From Betaproteobacteria bacterium (lineage in GTDB: Bacteria; Pseudomonadota; Gammaproteobacteria; Burkholderiales; SG8-39), in NCBI GenBank assembly GCA_007280315.1, contig QYQC01000039.1, positions 1 to 6,779 on the forward strand: a stretch of 6,779 nucleotides of DNA. Reading direction: 5' to 3'. The first letter of the stretch is position 1. The number at the start of each line of letters is the position of its first letter. The translations under genes and the position numbers were made by a program. Below, one piece after another: positions 1 to 6,747 of this stretch. The notes beneath the pieces are model-generated. The model did no database searches, had not been told where the DNA came from, and saw nothing but the letters and a program-made list of their open reading frames with translations.

Positions 1-383
1 ATACCATACTCTCCGGTGTTGCGTTTCTCTGGACCTCCGGGTCGTTCGTGCTGGCGCTGCTGGTGTTTTTTGCCAGCATCGTGGTGCCGCTGGCGAAAAT
101 GCTTGCCCTCGTCGTGCTCGCCGGTTCGGTGCAGCTGCGCGCCGCCTGGCATCCGCGCACGCGCACGCGGCTGTACCGGGTGATCGAGTTTGCCGGGCGC
201 TGGTCGATGCTCGACATTTACGTCGTGACCATACTGGTGGCCCTGGTTCAGGTGAATACGCTCGCTTCGATCCATGCGGGGCCGGGCGCGGCGGCATTCG
301 GCGCGGTGGTGGTGCTGACCATGTTCGCCGCCGCGAGTTTCGATCCGCGCCTGATCTGGGATGCACTGGGAGAACAGCCATAA
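1..383 (+). CDS. pqiA: PqiA-like inner-membrane protein, C-terminal part (5' truncated by window edge)
   Basis: About 126 residues are visible, reading in frame from base 3 to the TAA at 381-383; the start lies outside the window. PqiA proteins are polytopic inner-membrane partners of the MCE protein PqiB, and are proposed to feed substrate into, or take it from, the PqiB conduit. The visible part has three hydrophobic stretches: one around FVLALLVFFASIVVPLAKML, one around WSMLDIYVVTILVALVQV, and one ending in the block ASFDPRLIWDAL. The segments GRWSMLDIYV and SFDPRLIWD are typical of the second half of PqiA domains. The gene lies directly before pqiB, with the stop only 44 bases before the first ATG of pqiB, so the two are almost certainly one operon. 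Whether the full protein is a two-domain PqiA (as in E. coli) or a single-domain version split over two genes cannot be told here. The assignment rests on recognised motifs plus context. Confidence 0.88.
   Translation, partial: TILSGVAFLWTSGSFVLALLVFFASIVVPLAKMLALVVLAGSVQLRAAWHPRTRTRLYRVIEFAGRWSMLDIYVVTILVALVQVNTLASIHAGPGAAAFGAVVVLTMFAAASFDPRLIWDALGEQP
368..382 (+). promoter_or_regulatory. Possible alternative ribosome binding site and AUA start for pqiB
   Basis: GGGAG at 368-372 is followed by a 7-base spacer and an ATA codon at 380-382 in the pqiB frame. This ATA overlaps the pqiA stop TAA (381-383), the same arrangement as a normal ATGA stop-start overlap. Starting here would add 16 residues (TTQIPDAEEIPEARA after the initiator) before Met-1 of the ATG-428 product. 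No ATG, GTG or TTG exists in this frame between here and 428. AUA is a rare, inefficient start, so ATG 428 is kept as the annotated start. Confidence 0.3.
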
Positions 384-427
384 CGACGCAGATACCCGAT
401 GCGGAAGAAATACCCGAGGCGCGGGCG

Positions 428-2041
428 ATGCCGCATCGGCGCTGGTCGCTGCAGCTGGTGTGGCTGATTCCCATCGTCGCCGCGCTGATCGGCGGCTGGC
501 TCGCGGCGAAGGCGGTGCTCGATCGCGGGCCGACGATCAGCATCAGTTTCAGCACCGCCGAAGGTCTGGAACCGCAGAAGACGCGCGTCAAGTACCGCAG
601 CGTGGACATCGGCCGCGTTACCGCGGTCACCTTCTCGGAGGACCGCAAGCGGGTGGTGGCGACGGTGGAACTGAGCAAGCAGGCTGCGCCGTTCCTGGTC
701 GCGGACACCCGCTTCTGGGTGGTGCGCCCGCGCGTGAGCGGCACGCAGATATCCGGACTGGGTACACTGCTCTCCGGCGCCTACATCGGCATGGACGCCG
801 GCGTGGCGAGTGAATCGCGACGCGAGTTCGTCGGGCTCGACGTGCCGCCCATCGTCACCGTCGATCTGCCCGGGCGCCATTTCCAGCTGCATGCCGATGA
901 CCTTGGATCGCTCGACATCGGCTCGCCGGTCTATTTCCGCCGGGTCGAGGTCGGCTCCGTAGTCGCCTTCGAACTCGACCCGGACGGGGCAGGGGTGCTG
1001 CTGCGCGTTTTTGTCAACGCGCCCTACGACCGCTTCGTCAAGGCCGATACGCGCTTCTGGCAGGCTAGCGGATTCGACCTCGCGCTCGATGCGAACGGCA
1101 TCAAGCTCAATACCGAGTCGATTGCCTCGGTGCTCCTCGGCGGCGTCGCCTTTCAGACCCCGGCCGAATCGGCGCAGGCGCCACCGGCGAAGGAAAACCT
1201 GCGCTTCGCGCTGTATCCAGATCGCGGCATTGCGATGCGCCTGCCGGACACCGCCGAGGAAACCTATAGCATGGTGTTCGACGAATCGGTGCGCGGACTC
1301 TCCGTCGGCGCGCCGGTGGATTTTCGCGGCGTAGTGGTGGGCGAAGTCGCCGCCATAGAGGTCGACGTTGACGCCGCCAGTGGGGAGGTGCGCGTTCCGG
1401 TCGAAGTGCGGCTTTATCCTGACCGGCTGCGCGGCAAGGCCAAACGCGCGGCCGCGCCGCCCGGCGTCCTGATCGACAAGCTGGTCGCGCGCGGTCTGCG
1501 CGCCCAGTTGCGCAGCGGCAGCCTGCTCACCGGCAAGCTGTTCGTCGCGCTGGATTACTTTCCCGATGAGCCGAAGGCCGTGCTGCAAAGACTCGCCGGG
1601 CGCGCCGAGATTCCGACCGTGATCAGCAGCCTGAAGGGCTTGCAGGCGATGTTGCTGCGGCTGGCGCGCAAACTGGAGCAGTTGCCGCTGGATGCCACGC
1701 TCGCCGACGCGCGCAAGTCGCTGCACACGCTGGAGAGCACGCTCGCGGCGGCCGAGCGCGCGGTCAAACGGGTGGACAGCGACCTCACGCCGCAGGCGGG
1801 GCGCACGTTGGCCGACCTGAGCCGCACCCTGTCCGGCGTGGAGAAGACGCTGGCCGGCGCGCAGCACAGTCTCGCCGGCATCGACGGCGTACTCGCCGAG
1901 GATGCGCCGATACAGCGCGATCTGCGCGAGACGCTGCGCGAGATTGCGCGCGCAGGCGAGGCGCTGCGCAGCCTGGCCGATTACCTCGAACGCAACCCGG
2001 GCGCGATTCTGCGCGGACGCATCGAGGCGCCGGCGCCGTGA
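428..2041 (+). CDS. pqiB: PqiB, intermembrane transport protein with three MCE domains
   Basis: The 537-residue product (E. coli PqiB is of similar size) begins with a short basic stretch, HRRW, and one transmembrane anchor at about residues 8-27 (LVWLIPIVAALIGGWLA). Three MCE/MlaD-type repeats follow, at roughly residues 34-125, 142-245 and 258-380. Each has the pattern of a strand, then G-L/I-x-x-x-x-V-x-(Y/F)-R-x-V-x-(I/V)-G-x-V: VKYRSVDIGRV at 54-64, VYFRRVEVGSV at 168-178, VDFRGVVVGEV at 297-307. Residues from about 400 to 520 are rich in Leu, Ala, Arg and Glu with heptad-like spacing, matching the helical needle of known PqiB. In E. coli, PqiB hexamers stack three MCE rings and a helical tube across the periplasm. 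By analogy this protein is the tunnel for lipid or hydrophobic cargo between the membranes. The ATG at 428 has GAGG at 416-419, 8 bases upstream. The frame stays open upstream, and an AUA at 380 is a possible earlier start. The stop overlaps the start of pqiC. Confidence 0.95.
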   Translation: MPHRRWSLQLVWLIPIVAALIGGWLAAKAVLDRGPTISISFSTAEGLEPQKTRVKYRSVDIGRVTAVTFSEDRKRVVATVELSKQAAPFLVADTRFWVVRPRVSGTQISGLGTLLSGAYIGMDAGVASESRREFVGLDVPPIVTVDLPGRHFQLHADDLGSLDIGSPVYFRRVEVGSVVAFELDPDGAGVLLRVFVNAPYDRFVKADTRFWQASGFDLALDANGIKLNTESIASVLLGGVAFQTPAESAQAPPAKENLRFALYPDRGIAMRLPDTAEETYSMVFDESVRGLSVGAPVDFRGVVVGEVAAIEVDVDAASGEVRVPVEVRLYPDRLRGKAKRAAAPPGVLIDKLVARGLRAQLRSGSLLTGKLFVALDYFPDEPKAVLQRLAGRAEIPTVISSLKGLQAMLLRLARKLEQLPLDATLADARKSLHTLESTLAAAERAVKRVDSDLTPQAGRTLADLSRTLSGVEKTLAGAQHSLAGIDGVLAEDAPIQRDLRETLREIARAGEALRSLADYLERNPGAILRGRIEAPAP

Positions 2042-2640
2042 GCAGGCGGCGCATACGGCGGGCATCGCTACTGGTTTCACTGCTTGCGCTTTGCGCCTGC
2101 GCCACGCCGGCGAACCTGCGCTACCACACGCTCACCGCCACATCACCGCCTGGGACGACAGCGGCCGGCGCAGTTGCGGAGTATCGGGTTGCCATCGGCC
2201 CGGTCAGCGTGCCGGAGGCAATCGACCGGCCACAGGTTGTGCTGCGCGTCGCGCCGACGCGCTACGCCATTGCCGATGCCGAGCGCTGGTCGGCGCCGTT
2301 GAAGCGCGAAATTCCGCGCGTCATCGCCGAAGATGTAGGCAGGCGCCTGCCGGCTGCGCGCGTCGCCGCCAATTTTCAGTATGGCGGACAGGATGCGGAT
2401 TACCGCGTGTGGATCGACGTGCAGCGCTTCGAGTCGGTGCCGGGCGAATCGATCACGCTCGAAGCGGCGTGGAGCGTGCACAACCGCGCCGGCGCGCGCC
2501 TGCACGACGCGCGTTCGCTGTTCGTCGAAAAGGTGACTGCCCCGGGTGTGGCCCCGCTGGTCGCGGCGCACGAAACAGCGCTCGCCGCGCTGGCGCGTGA
2601 AATCGCCGCTACGCTAAGTGCCCTGGCGGCGGCGAAATAG
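2038..2640 (+). CDS. pqiC: PqiC-type outer-membrane lipoprotein (ABC-type transport auxiliary lipoprotein family, DUF330)
   Basis: The 200-residue protein has a basic n-region (SRRRIRR), a hydrophobic core (SLLVSLLALCA) and a lipobox LCAC, so Cys-21 is the likely lipidated residue. Ala at +2 and no Asp fit sorting to the outer membrane. The mature part carries the family blocks GPVSVPEAIDRPQVVLR (about 54-70), RYAIADAERWSAPL (75-88) and DYRVWIDVQRFESVPG (121-136). E. coli PqiC is about 190 residues; it sits in the outer membrane and docks the tip of the PqiB needle. The GTG start at 2038-2040 overlaps the pqiB stop by 4 bases (GTGA), with GAGG at 2024-2027 about 10 bases upstream, so translation is probably coupled to pqiB. 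The tight arrangement PqiA-PqiB-PqiC matches the known operon and strongly supports the call. The stop TAG at 2638-2640 is only 5 bases from the convergent permease stop. Confidence 0.93.
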   Translation: MSRRRIRRASLLVSLLALCACATPANLRYHTLTATSPPGTTAAGAVAEYRVAIGPVSVPEAIDRPQVVLRVAPTRYAIADAERWSAPLKREIPRVIAEDVGRRLPAARVAANFQYGGQDADYRVWIDVQRFESVPGESITLEAAWSVHNRAGARLHDARSLFVEKVTAPGVAPLVAAHETALAALAREIAATLSALAAAK

Positions 2641-2645
2641 GGGTT

Positions 2646-4481
2646 CTAAAGCGGATAGAAAATCGGCAACAGCAGTGTAAACGCGATCCACATGAGCAGC
2701 ACCAGGGGCACGCCGACACGCAGGAAATCGGTGAACTTGTAGCCGCCGGCGCTGAAAATCAAAAGATTCGTCTTGTATGCAACCGGCGTGGCGTAGCTCA
2801 TGTTGGCGCCGAACAGCACGGCCAGCACGAAGGCTTCGGGCGAAAGCCCGAGCTGGTGCGCGATGCTGATCGCGATCGGCGTGCCGATGACCGCGGCCGC
2901 GTTGTTCGACACGATGTTGGTCAGGATCGCCATCAGCAGCATCAACCCGCTCATCACCATCACCGGCGGCAGCCCCCCGGCGAGCGCAACGTAGAGTTGC
3001 GCCAGGTAGTCCGCGCCGCCGGTGCGCGTCAGTGCAAGACCCATGGCCAGGCTTACCGCCACGATCAGGATCACCTGCGTGCTCAGCGCTTCGGCGGCGT
3101 CGGTCCAGGTGAGGCAGCGCGTCAGCAGCATCAGGCCCATGCCGGCGAGCGCGCTCACCGCGATCGGTGCAATGTCCAGCGCGGCGACGGCGACGACCAG
3201 AAACATGATCGCCAGCGCGATCGGCGCCTTTGCAGTGTGCGGCAGGTCGACGGTCGCATCGAGCACCAGGGTATCGCCGCTGGAGCGCAGCTCGGCCAGG
3301 CTGTCGGCCGCGCCCTGGGCGAGCAATACATCGCCGACCTGCAGTACGATCCCGTTAAGGTCGCCCTTGGTGAGCGTCGTCTGGCCGCGGGCGCGATGGA
3401 TCGCTAGTATCATCAGCCCGTAGCGATCGGTATAACGCGCCTGGCGCACGGTGCTGTAACACAACGGCGAATGCTCGGTCACCACGATTTCGGCAAGCTG
3501 CTGGCCTTCGGCCAGCAGCGGATGTTCGTCATTCACCGGGGTCGCGTCATCGGCGATGTTATAAAGTCTTGCCTGCAGTAGATGCTCGAACTCTTTCAGG
3601 TTTTCCGGCGAATCGCGCACCAGCAGGCGGTCGCCCTCGCTCATGACAGTCGTCGGCAATTTGCTCACCGTCAGATTCGCGCCGCGGTGGATCGACAGCA
3701 CCTTCATTCGCTCTTCGGTCTTGGCCAGCACCTCGGAGAAGCTCTTGCCGACGGCGAAACTGTCCTTGCCGATGTGCAGCATGGCCTCGAACACGCGCGG
3801 CGAAGTATCCGCGAGCAAGGGCGTGCGCTCCGGCAGCAGGCGCGGCGCGACCAGCCACAGGTAGACAATGGCGATGCCCGCCGCGATTGCCGCAGGCAGC
3901 ATGAAATCGAACATTTCGAACCGGCGCATGCCCAGATCCGATGCAATCGAGATCACCAGCAGGTTGGTCGAGGTGCCGATGGTGGTTCCCATGCCCCCGA
4001 CCAGGGTCGCCAGCCCCATCGGCAGCAGGATCCCTGAAGCCGGTTGTTTGCTGCGCAGCGAGGCGCTGATCAATACCGGCAGCAGCATGACCACGATCGG
4101 CGTGTTGTTGAAAAACGCGCTCGCTATCGCCGCGAACGCCAGCGTCAACAGCAGCGACAACACCGGACGCACGGACCACATCCGCGACAGCGCCGCGGCG
4201 AGCGGGCGCAACGCGCCCGTGGTTTCCATCCCCCTGCCGAGGATCATCAGCGCGCAGATGGTCACCAGCGCTTCGTGGCCGAAGCCGGCAAAGAACTCGG
4301 CAGGATCGAGGTCGACTCCGGCGCGTTGGTAGGGAAATGCGGTAAACCCAACGACCAGGGCAATCAGCACCAGCAGACACGAGCTCTCCAGCGCGATGGT
4401 CTCGCGCGTAAACAGGAACAGCGCGAACACGATCAGGACCAGAACGGCAATGCCGTGGGCGTCAGGCGCAGGTGGCAGCAT
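2646..4481 (-). CDS. SLC13/DASS-family ion permease with two central RCK-C (TrkA-C) domains
   Basis: The 611-residue inner-membrane protein has two hydrophobic halves (about residues 10-213 and 418-609) separated by a soluble region at about 215-405. That region looks like two RCK-C/TrkA-C domains, each with the pattern hydrophobic strand, then G-D-x-L-L: SEGDRLLVRDS at 281-291 and LQVGDVLLAQG at 380-390. This layout is known from bacterial SLC13 permeases and from SAC1/SLT-like sulfate transporters. Each half has a re-entrant hairpin motif in place of the classical SNT: FNNTP at 124-128 and SNNAAA at 525-530. A TN pair follows in each (GTSTNLL at 169-175, YKTNLL at 569-574), then the family-typical end block AGGYKFTDFLRVGVPL (578-593). 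Substrates of the family include dicarboxylates, citrate and sulfate; the specific substrate cannot be inferred. The ATG at 4481 is the only canonical start after the kup stop, which is in the same frame; the ribosome binding site is poor, suggesting dependence on translation of kup. The gap to kup is 30 bases. Confidence 0.92.
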   Translation of the reverse strand: MLPPAPDAHGIAVLVLIVFALFLFTRETIALESSCLLVLIALVVGFTAFPYQRAGVDLDPAEFFAGFGHEALVTICALMILGRGMETTGALRPLAAALSRMWSVRPVLSLLLTLAFAAIASAFFNNTPIVVMLLPVLISASLRSKQPASGILLPMGLATLVGGMGTTIGTSTNLLVISIASDLGMRRFEMFDFMLPAAIAAGIAIVYLWLVAPRLLPERTPLLADTSPRVFEAMLHIGKDSFAVGKSFSEVLAKTEERMKVLSIHRGANLTVSKLPTTVMSEGDRLLVRDSPENLKEFEHLLQARLYNIADDATPVNDEHPLLAEGQQLAEIVVTEHSPLCYSTVRQARYTDRYGLMILAIHRARGQTTLTKGDLNGIVLQVGDVLLAQGAADSLAELRSSGDTLVLDATVDLPHTAKAPIALAIMFLVVAVAALDIAPIAVSALAGMGLMLLTRCLTWTDAAEALSTQVILIVAVSLAMGLALTRTGGADYLAQLYVALAGGLPPVMVMSGLMLLMAILTNIVSNNAAAVIGTPIAISIAHQLGLSPEAFVLAVLFGANMSYATPVAYKTNLLIFSAGGYKFTDFLRVGVPLVLLMWIAFTLLLPIFYPL

Positions 4482-4511
4482 GTTATACGGCTTCGCGCAC
4501 CGGGCCGGGGT

Positions 4512-6455
4512 TCAGATTCCGACCTGAAGCCCTACGGTCATCGTCTGCGCGGCCGGGAGATGATAGGTGGCGGTTGCGTCCTCAGTGTTGCGGGCGAGAA
4601 ACGAAAAAATCTTGTCGCGCCAGATGACCATGCCGTGCCGCTTGCGCCCGGCCAGCAGGTCGACATGACCGATCATGTAATGAACCCCGTCCAGATCCAG
4701 CGCCAGGCCGAGGTCCGCGCAGGCGCGCAGCTCCGAGGGAATATTGGGCGTCTGCATGAAGCCATAGCGCAGCACGATGCGATAGAAGCCGATGTCGAGC
4801 TGGGTAAATTCCATGCGCTCATCCCGGCTGGTCGTCGGAATCGGCTCGATGACGACTGTCACCACAATGATGTGCTGGTACAGCACGCCGGTGTGCAGCA
4901 CCAGCTTTTGCAGGGACGGCGGGGTCTGCTCCAGGCGGCCGGTGAAAAACACCGCGGCGCCCGGGATACGCGGAATCTGCTCGTTGGTCACGCGCCCGAT
5001 GAAGGTCTCCAGATTCGGCGTGGTGGCCGCAATCTGCTGCGCCAACAGCGCAGCGCCGCGGCGCCAGGTGGTCATGACGGTGAACAGGATCGCGCCGATC
5101 ACCAATGGCAGCCAGCCGCCATCGGGTATGGTGAGCATGTTTGATCCGAGGAACGCCAGGTCGATGGCGAGGAAGCCGATGAGGAAGGCGAGGGCCGCCG
5201 GCAGACTCCAGCCGCCGCGCTCGCGCGCGACATTGAACGCCAGTATGCTGGTGATGGCCATGGTGGAATTGACGGCGACGCCGTAGGCTGCCGCAAGATT
5301 GCCGGAGGTACGAAACGCCATGACCAGGGCGATGGCGGCCACCATCAGTATCCAGTTGACCGCGGGCATGTAGATCTGTCCGCGCGCGTCGGCCGAGGTA
5401 TGCGCCACGGTAAGGCGCGGCAGCAGCCCCAGTTGCATCGCCTGGCGCGTGAGCGAATAGGCGCCCGTGATCACAGCCTGCGATGCAATGCAGGTGGCAG
5501 CCGTGGCAAGAATGATCAGTGGATACAGTCCCCAGGAGGGCGCGAGATGATAGAACGGATGGATGGTCTTCGACGGCTCGGCGATCATGATCGCGCCCTG
5601 GCCGAAGTAATTGATGAGCAGCGCCGGTAGCACGAAGGCAAACCAGACTTTGCGTATCGGCCAGCGGCCGAAATGTCCCAGGTCCGCATACAGCGCTTCG
5701 CCGCCCGTGGTGACCAGGAACACGGCATAGAGTACGAAGTAGCCGGTGATGCCGTTGTCGATGAAAAAGCGCACCGCGTACCATGGGTTGATCGCCAGCA
5801 GCACCTGCGGCGCCATCAGGATGCCTCTGATACCAAGCAGCGCCAGGACCGCAAACCAGATCAGCGTGAGCGGACCGAAGACCGCGCCTATGGTCGCCGT
5901 TCCGTGCCGCTGTACGGCGAACAGCAGGATCAGAATGATCACCGTGATCGGTATCACATAGCTGTGCAGCGCGGGGGCCGCAAGCTGCAGACCTTCCACC
6001 GCACTCAGCACCGAGATTGCCGGCGTGATCATCGCCCCGCCGTAGAGCATCGACGCGCCCAGCACGCCGAGCAGGATCAGCGCGCGGCGGCTGCGCCGCT
6101 GTTGATTCTGTTCCGGGCGCAGCAGCGCGATCAGGGCAAAGGTTCCGCCCTCGCCGCGATTGTCCGCGCGCAGCACATAAACCATGTACTTGAGCGAAAT
6201 GACCAGGAGCAGCGTCCAGAATATGAGCGACAGAATGCCGAGCACGTTCTCGGGTGTGGCCGGAATCGGATTCTTGCCGGCAAAGCATTCGCGCAAGGCA
6301 TAAATCGGGCTGGTGCCGATATCGCCGTATACGACGCCCAGGACCGCGACCGCGAGTACCGCAAACGATTCGCTGTGCGGCTTGGATGCCGGAGCGCGCT
6401 TGTGCGCCTCCTCCTGCGCATCACGGCCGTCGCCTTTCACCGGATTGTCCGGCAT
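4512..6455 (-). CDS. kup: Kup-family low-affinity potassium uptake transporter
   Basis: This 647-residue inner-membrane protein imports K+, probably with H+, as in the KUP/HAK/KT family. The signature GVVYGDIGTSPIYALRECF lies at residues 40-58, with Asp-45 matching the essential Asp of E. coli Kup. Other family blocks are RADNRGEGGTFALIALL (96-112), LYGGAMITPAISVLSAVEG (137-155, with Glu-154) and TTGGEALYADLGHFGRWPI (249-267, with Glu-253 and Asp-258). Then come NYFGQGA (282-288), YGVAVNSTM (391-399) and a C-terminal cytoplasmic region from about 480. About twelve hydrophobic segments lie between residues 30 and 462. It is slightly longer than E. coli Kup (622 residues), owing to a hydrophilic, charged N-terminal tail of about 30 residues. 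The ATG at 6455 has GAGG at 6465-6462, 6 bases upstream. The RCK-containing permease follows 30 bases downstream, probably in the same transcript. Confidence in the family is very high; kinetics and coupling ion are inferred from homologues. Confidence 0.97.
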   Translation of the reverse strand: MPDNPVKGDGRDAQEEAHKRAPASKPHSESFAVLAVAVLGVVYGDIGTSPIYALRECFAGKNPIPATPENVLGILSLIFWTLLLVISLKYMVYVLRADNRGEGGTFALIALLRPEQNQQRRSRRALILLGVLGASMLYGGAMITPAISVLSAVEGLQLAAPALHSYVIPITVIILILLFAVQRHGTATIGAVFGPLTLIWFAVLALLGIRGILMAPQVLLAINPWYAVRFFIDNGITGYFVLYAVFLVTTGGEALYADLGHFGRWPIRKVWFAFVLPALLINYFGQGAIMIAEPSKTIHPFYHLAPSWGLYPLIILATAATCIASQAVITGAYSLTRQAMQLGLLPRLTVAHTSADARGQIYMPAVNWILMVAAIALVMAFRTSGNLAAAYGVAVNSTMAITSILAFNVARERGGWSLPAALAFLIGFLAIDLAFLGSNMLTIPDGGWLPLVIGAILFTVMTTWRRGAALLAQQIAATTPNLETFIGRVTNEQIPRIPGAAVFFTGRLEQTPPSLQKLVLHTGVLYQHIIVVTVVIEPIPTTSRDERMEFTQLDIGFYRIVLRYGFMQTPNIPSELRACADLGLALDLDGVHYMIGHVDLLAGRKRHGMVIWRDKIFSFLARNTEDATATYHLPAAQTMTVGLQVGI

Positions 6456-6495
6456 CGTGCACCTCGCTTATACGCTGCAAAACCTTGCTCGGCGC

Positions 6496-6501
6496 ATTCT
6501 A
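6496..6501 (-). promoter_or_regulatory. Weak candidate -10 element for kup
   Basis: On the minus strand TAGAAT reads from 6501 to 6496, about 40 bases before the kup ATG, and matches TATAAT at 5 of 6 positions. No good -35 hexamer lies 16-18 bases upstream (that stretch is GC-rich), so this is a tentative suggestion only. Confidence 0.25.
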
Positions 6502-6540
6502 CTGCCTTCGGCATGATTGCGGCCGGAGTACGGACTGAAT

Positions 6541-6569
6541 TTGGCGCGAATGCCCGATCATGGTACAAT
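6541..6569 (+). promoter_or_regulatory. Sigma-70-like promoter reading rightward
   Basis: TTGGCG at 6541-6546 (4 of 6 matches to TTGACA) and TACAAT at 6564-6569 (5 of 6 matches to TATAAT) are separated by exactly 17 bases, the optimal spacing. Transcription would begin near 6576 and read through a leader of about 170 bases into the gene cut by the right edge. It lies in the divergent region upstream of kup, so it could share regulatory sites with the kup promoter. Confidence 0.6.
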
Positions 6570-6606
6570 ACAAACCTCACTCAATCATCGCGACGCCGCG
6601 ACGTTC

Positions 6607-6672
6607 AGGGCCAGATGCCGAACGCGGCGAAGCGCAAGCTTCACCGGCCCTACGCCCACTTTGCTGGGTAGG
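6607..6672 (+). other. Structured 5' leader: three-way junction with competing hairpin
   Basis: Downstream of the predicted start near 6576, AGGGCC (6607-6612) can pair with GGCCCT (6646-6651) to close a junction. The junction holds two abutting hairpins: GCCG-AACG-CGGC (6617-6628) and GAAGC-GCAA-GCTTC (6629-6642), the latter with a GNRA tetraloop. A second hairpin competes for the same bases: CCTA (6649-6652) with TAGG (6669-6672), and CCCA (6655-6658) with TGGG (6665-6668), leaving a 2-base bulge. Bases 6649-6651 cannot be in both. This is what a regulatory leader or riboswitch could look like, but I could not match it to a known class. GC-rich DNA forms short stems by chance, so confidence is modest. 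Confidence 0.35.
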
Positions 6673-6715
6673 TAATACGGGCGACAGATTCTCGCAACGC
6701 CATTCTCCGAAGTGC

Positions 6716-6728
6716 CCGCCGCAGGCGG
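6716..6728 (+). other. Small hairpin just before the right-edge gene
   Basis: CCGCC (6716-6720), loop GCA, GGCGG (6724-6728) form a 5-bp stem in the leader RNA, ending one base before an ATG at 6730. It would hinder ribosome binding at that ATG, which favours the downstream GTG at 6748 as the start, or points to translational control. There is no U-tract after it, so it is not an intrinsic terminator. Confidence 0.3.
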
Positions 6729-6747
6729 CATGAAAGGTAATCCTATT

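Noticed and set aside
248..2080. 610-codon open frame on the minus strand opposite pqiA/pqiB
   Set aside because: Its product is a low-complexity run rich in Arg, Gln, Ala and His with no recognisable domain, while the opposite strand encodes a clear three-MCE-domain PqiB. Long antisense frames are expected where wobble bases are nearly all G or C.
4044..5144. 366-codon plus-strand frame spanning the kup-permease junction
   Set aside because: It is Gln/Arg/His-rich, crosses the boundary of two well-supported minus-strand genes, and has no domain signature; a codon-bias shadow.
4819..6288. 489-codon minus-strand frame inside kup
   Set aside because: It is an out-of-frame reading of kup on the same strand; the Kup frame has the family signatures and a good ribosome binding site.
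6467..6472. TATAAG on the minus strand as a kup -10 element
   Set aside because: It is only about 12 bases before the kup ATG and overlaps the approach to the ribosome binding site, which would give an almost leaderless message lacking its strong GAGG.
5673..6671. 332-codon plus-strand frame opposite kup, running into the leader
   Set aside because: It is very Arg/Gln/Asp-rich, with no motif, and entirely antisense to conserved Kup blocks; a shadow. Only its last 18 codons lie in the leader and were considered separately.
6630..6690. Resemblance of part of the leader to a c-di-GMP-I (GEMM) riboswitch
   Set aside because: Fragments such as GCGCAAGC and GGTAGGTAA recall GEMM consensus pieces, but the order, the closing P1 stem and the tetraloop-receptor region do not line up, so no riboswitch class is assigned.
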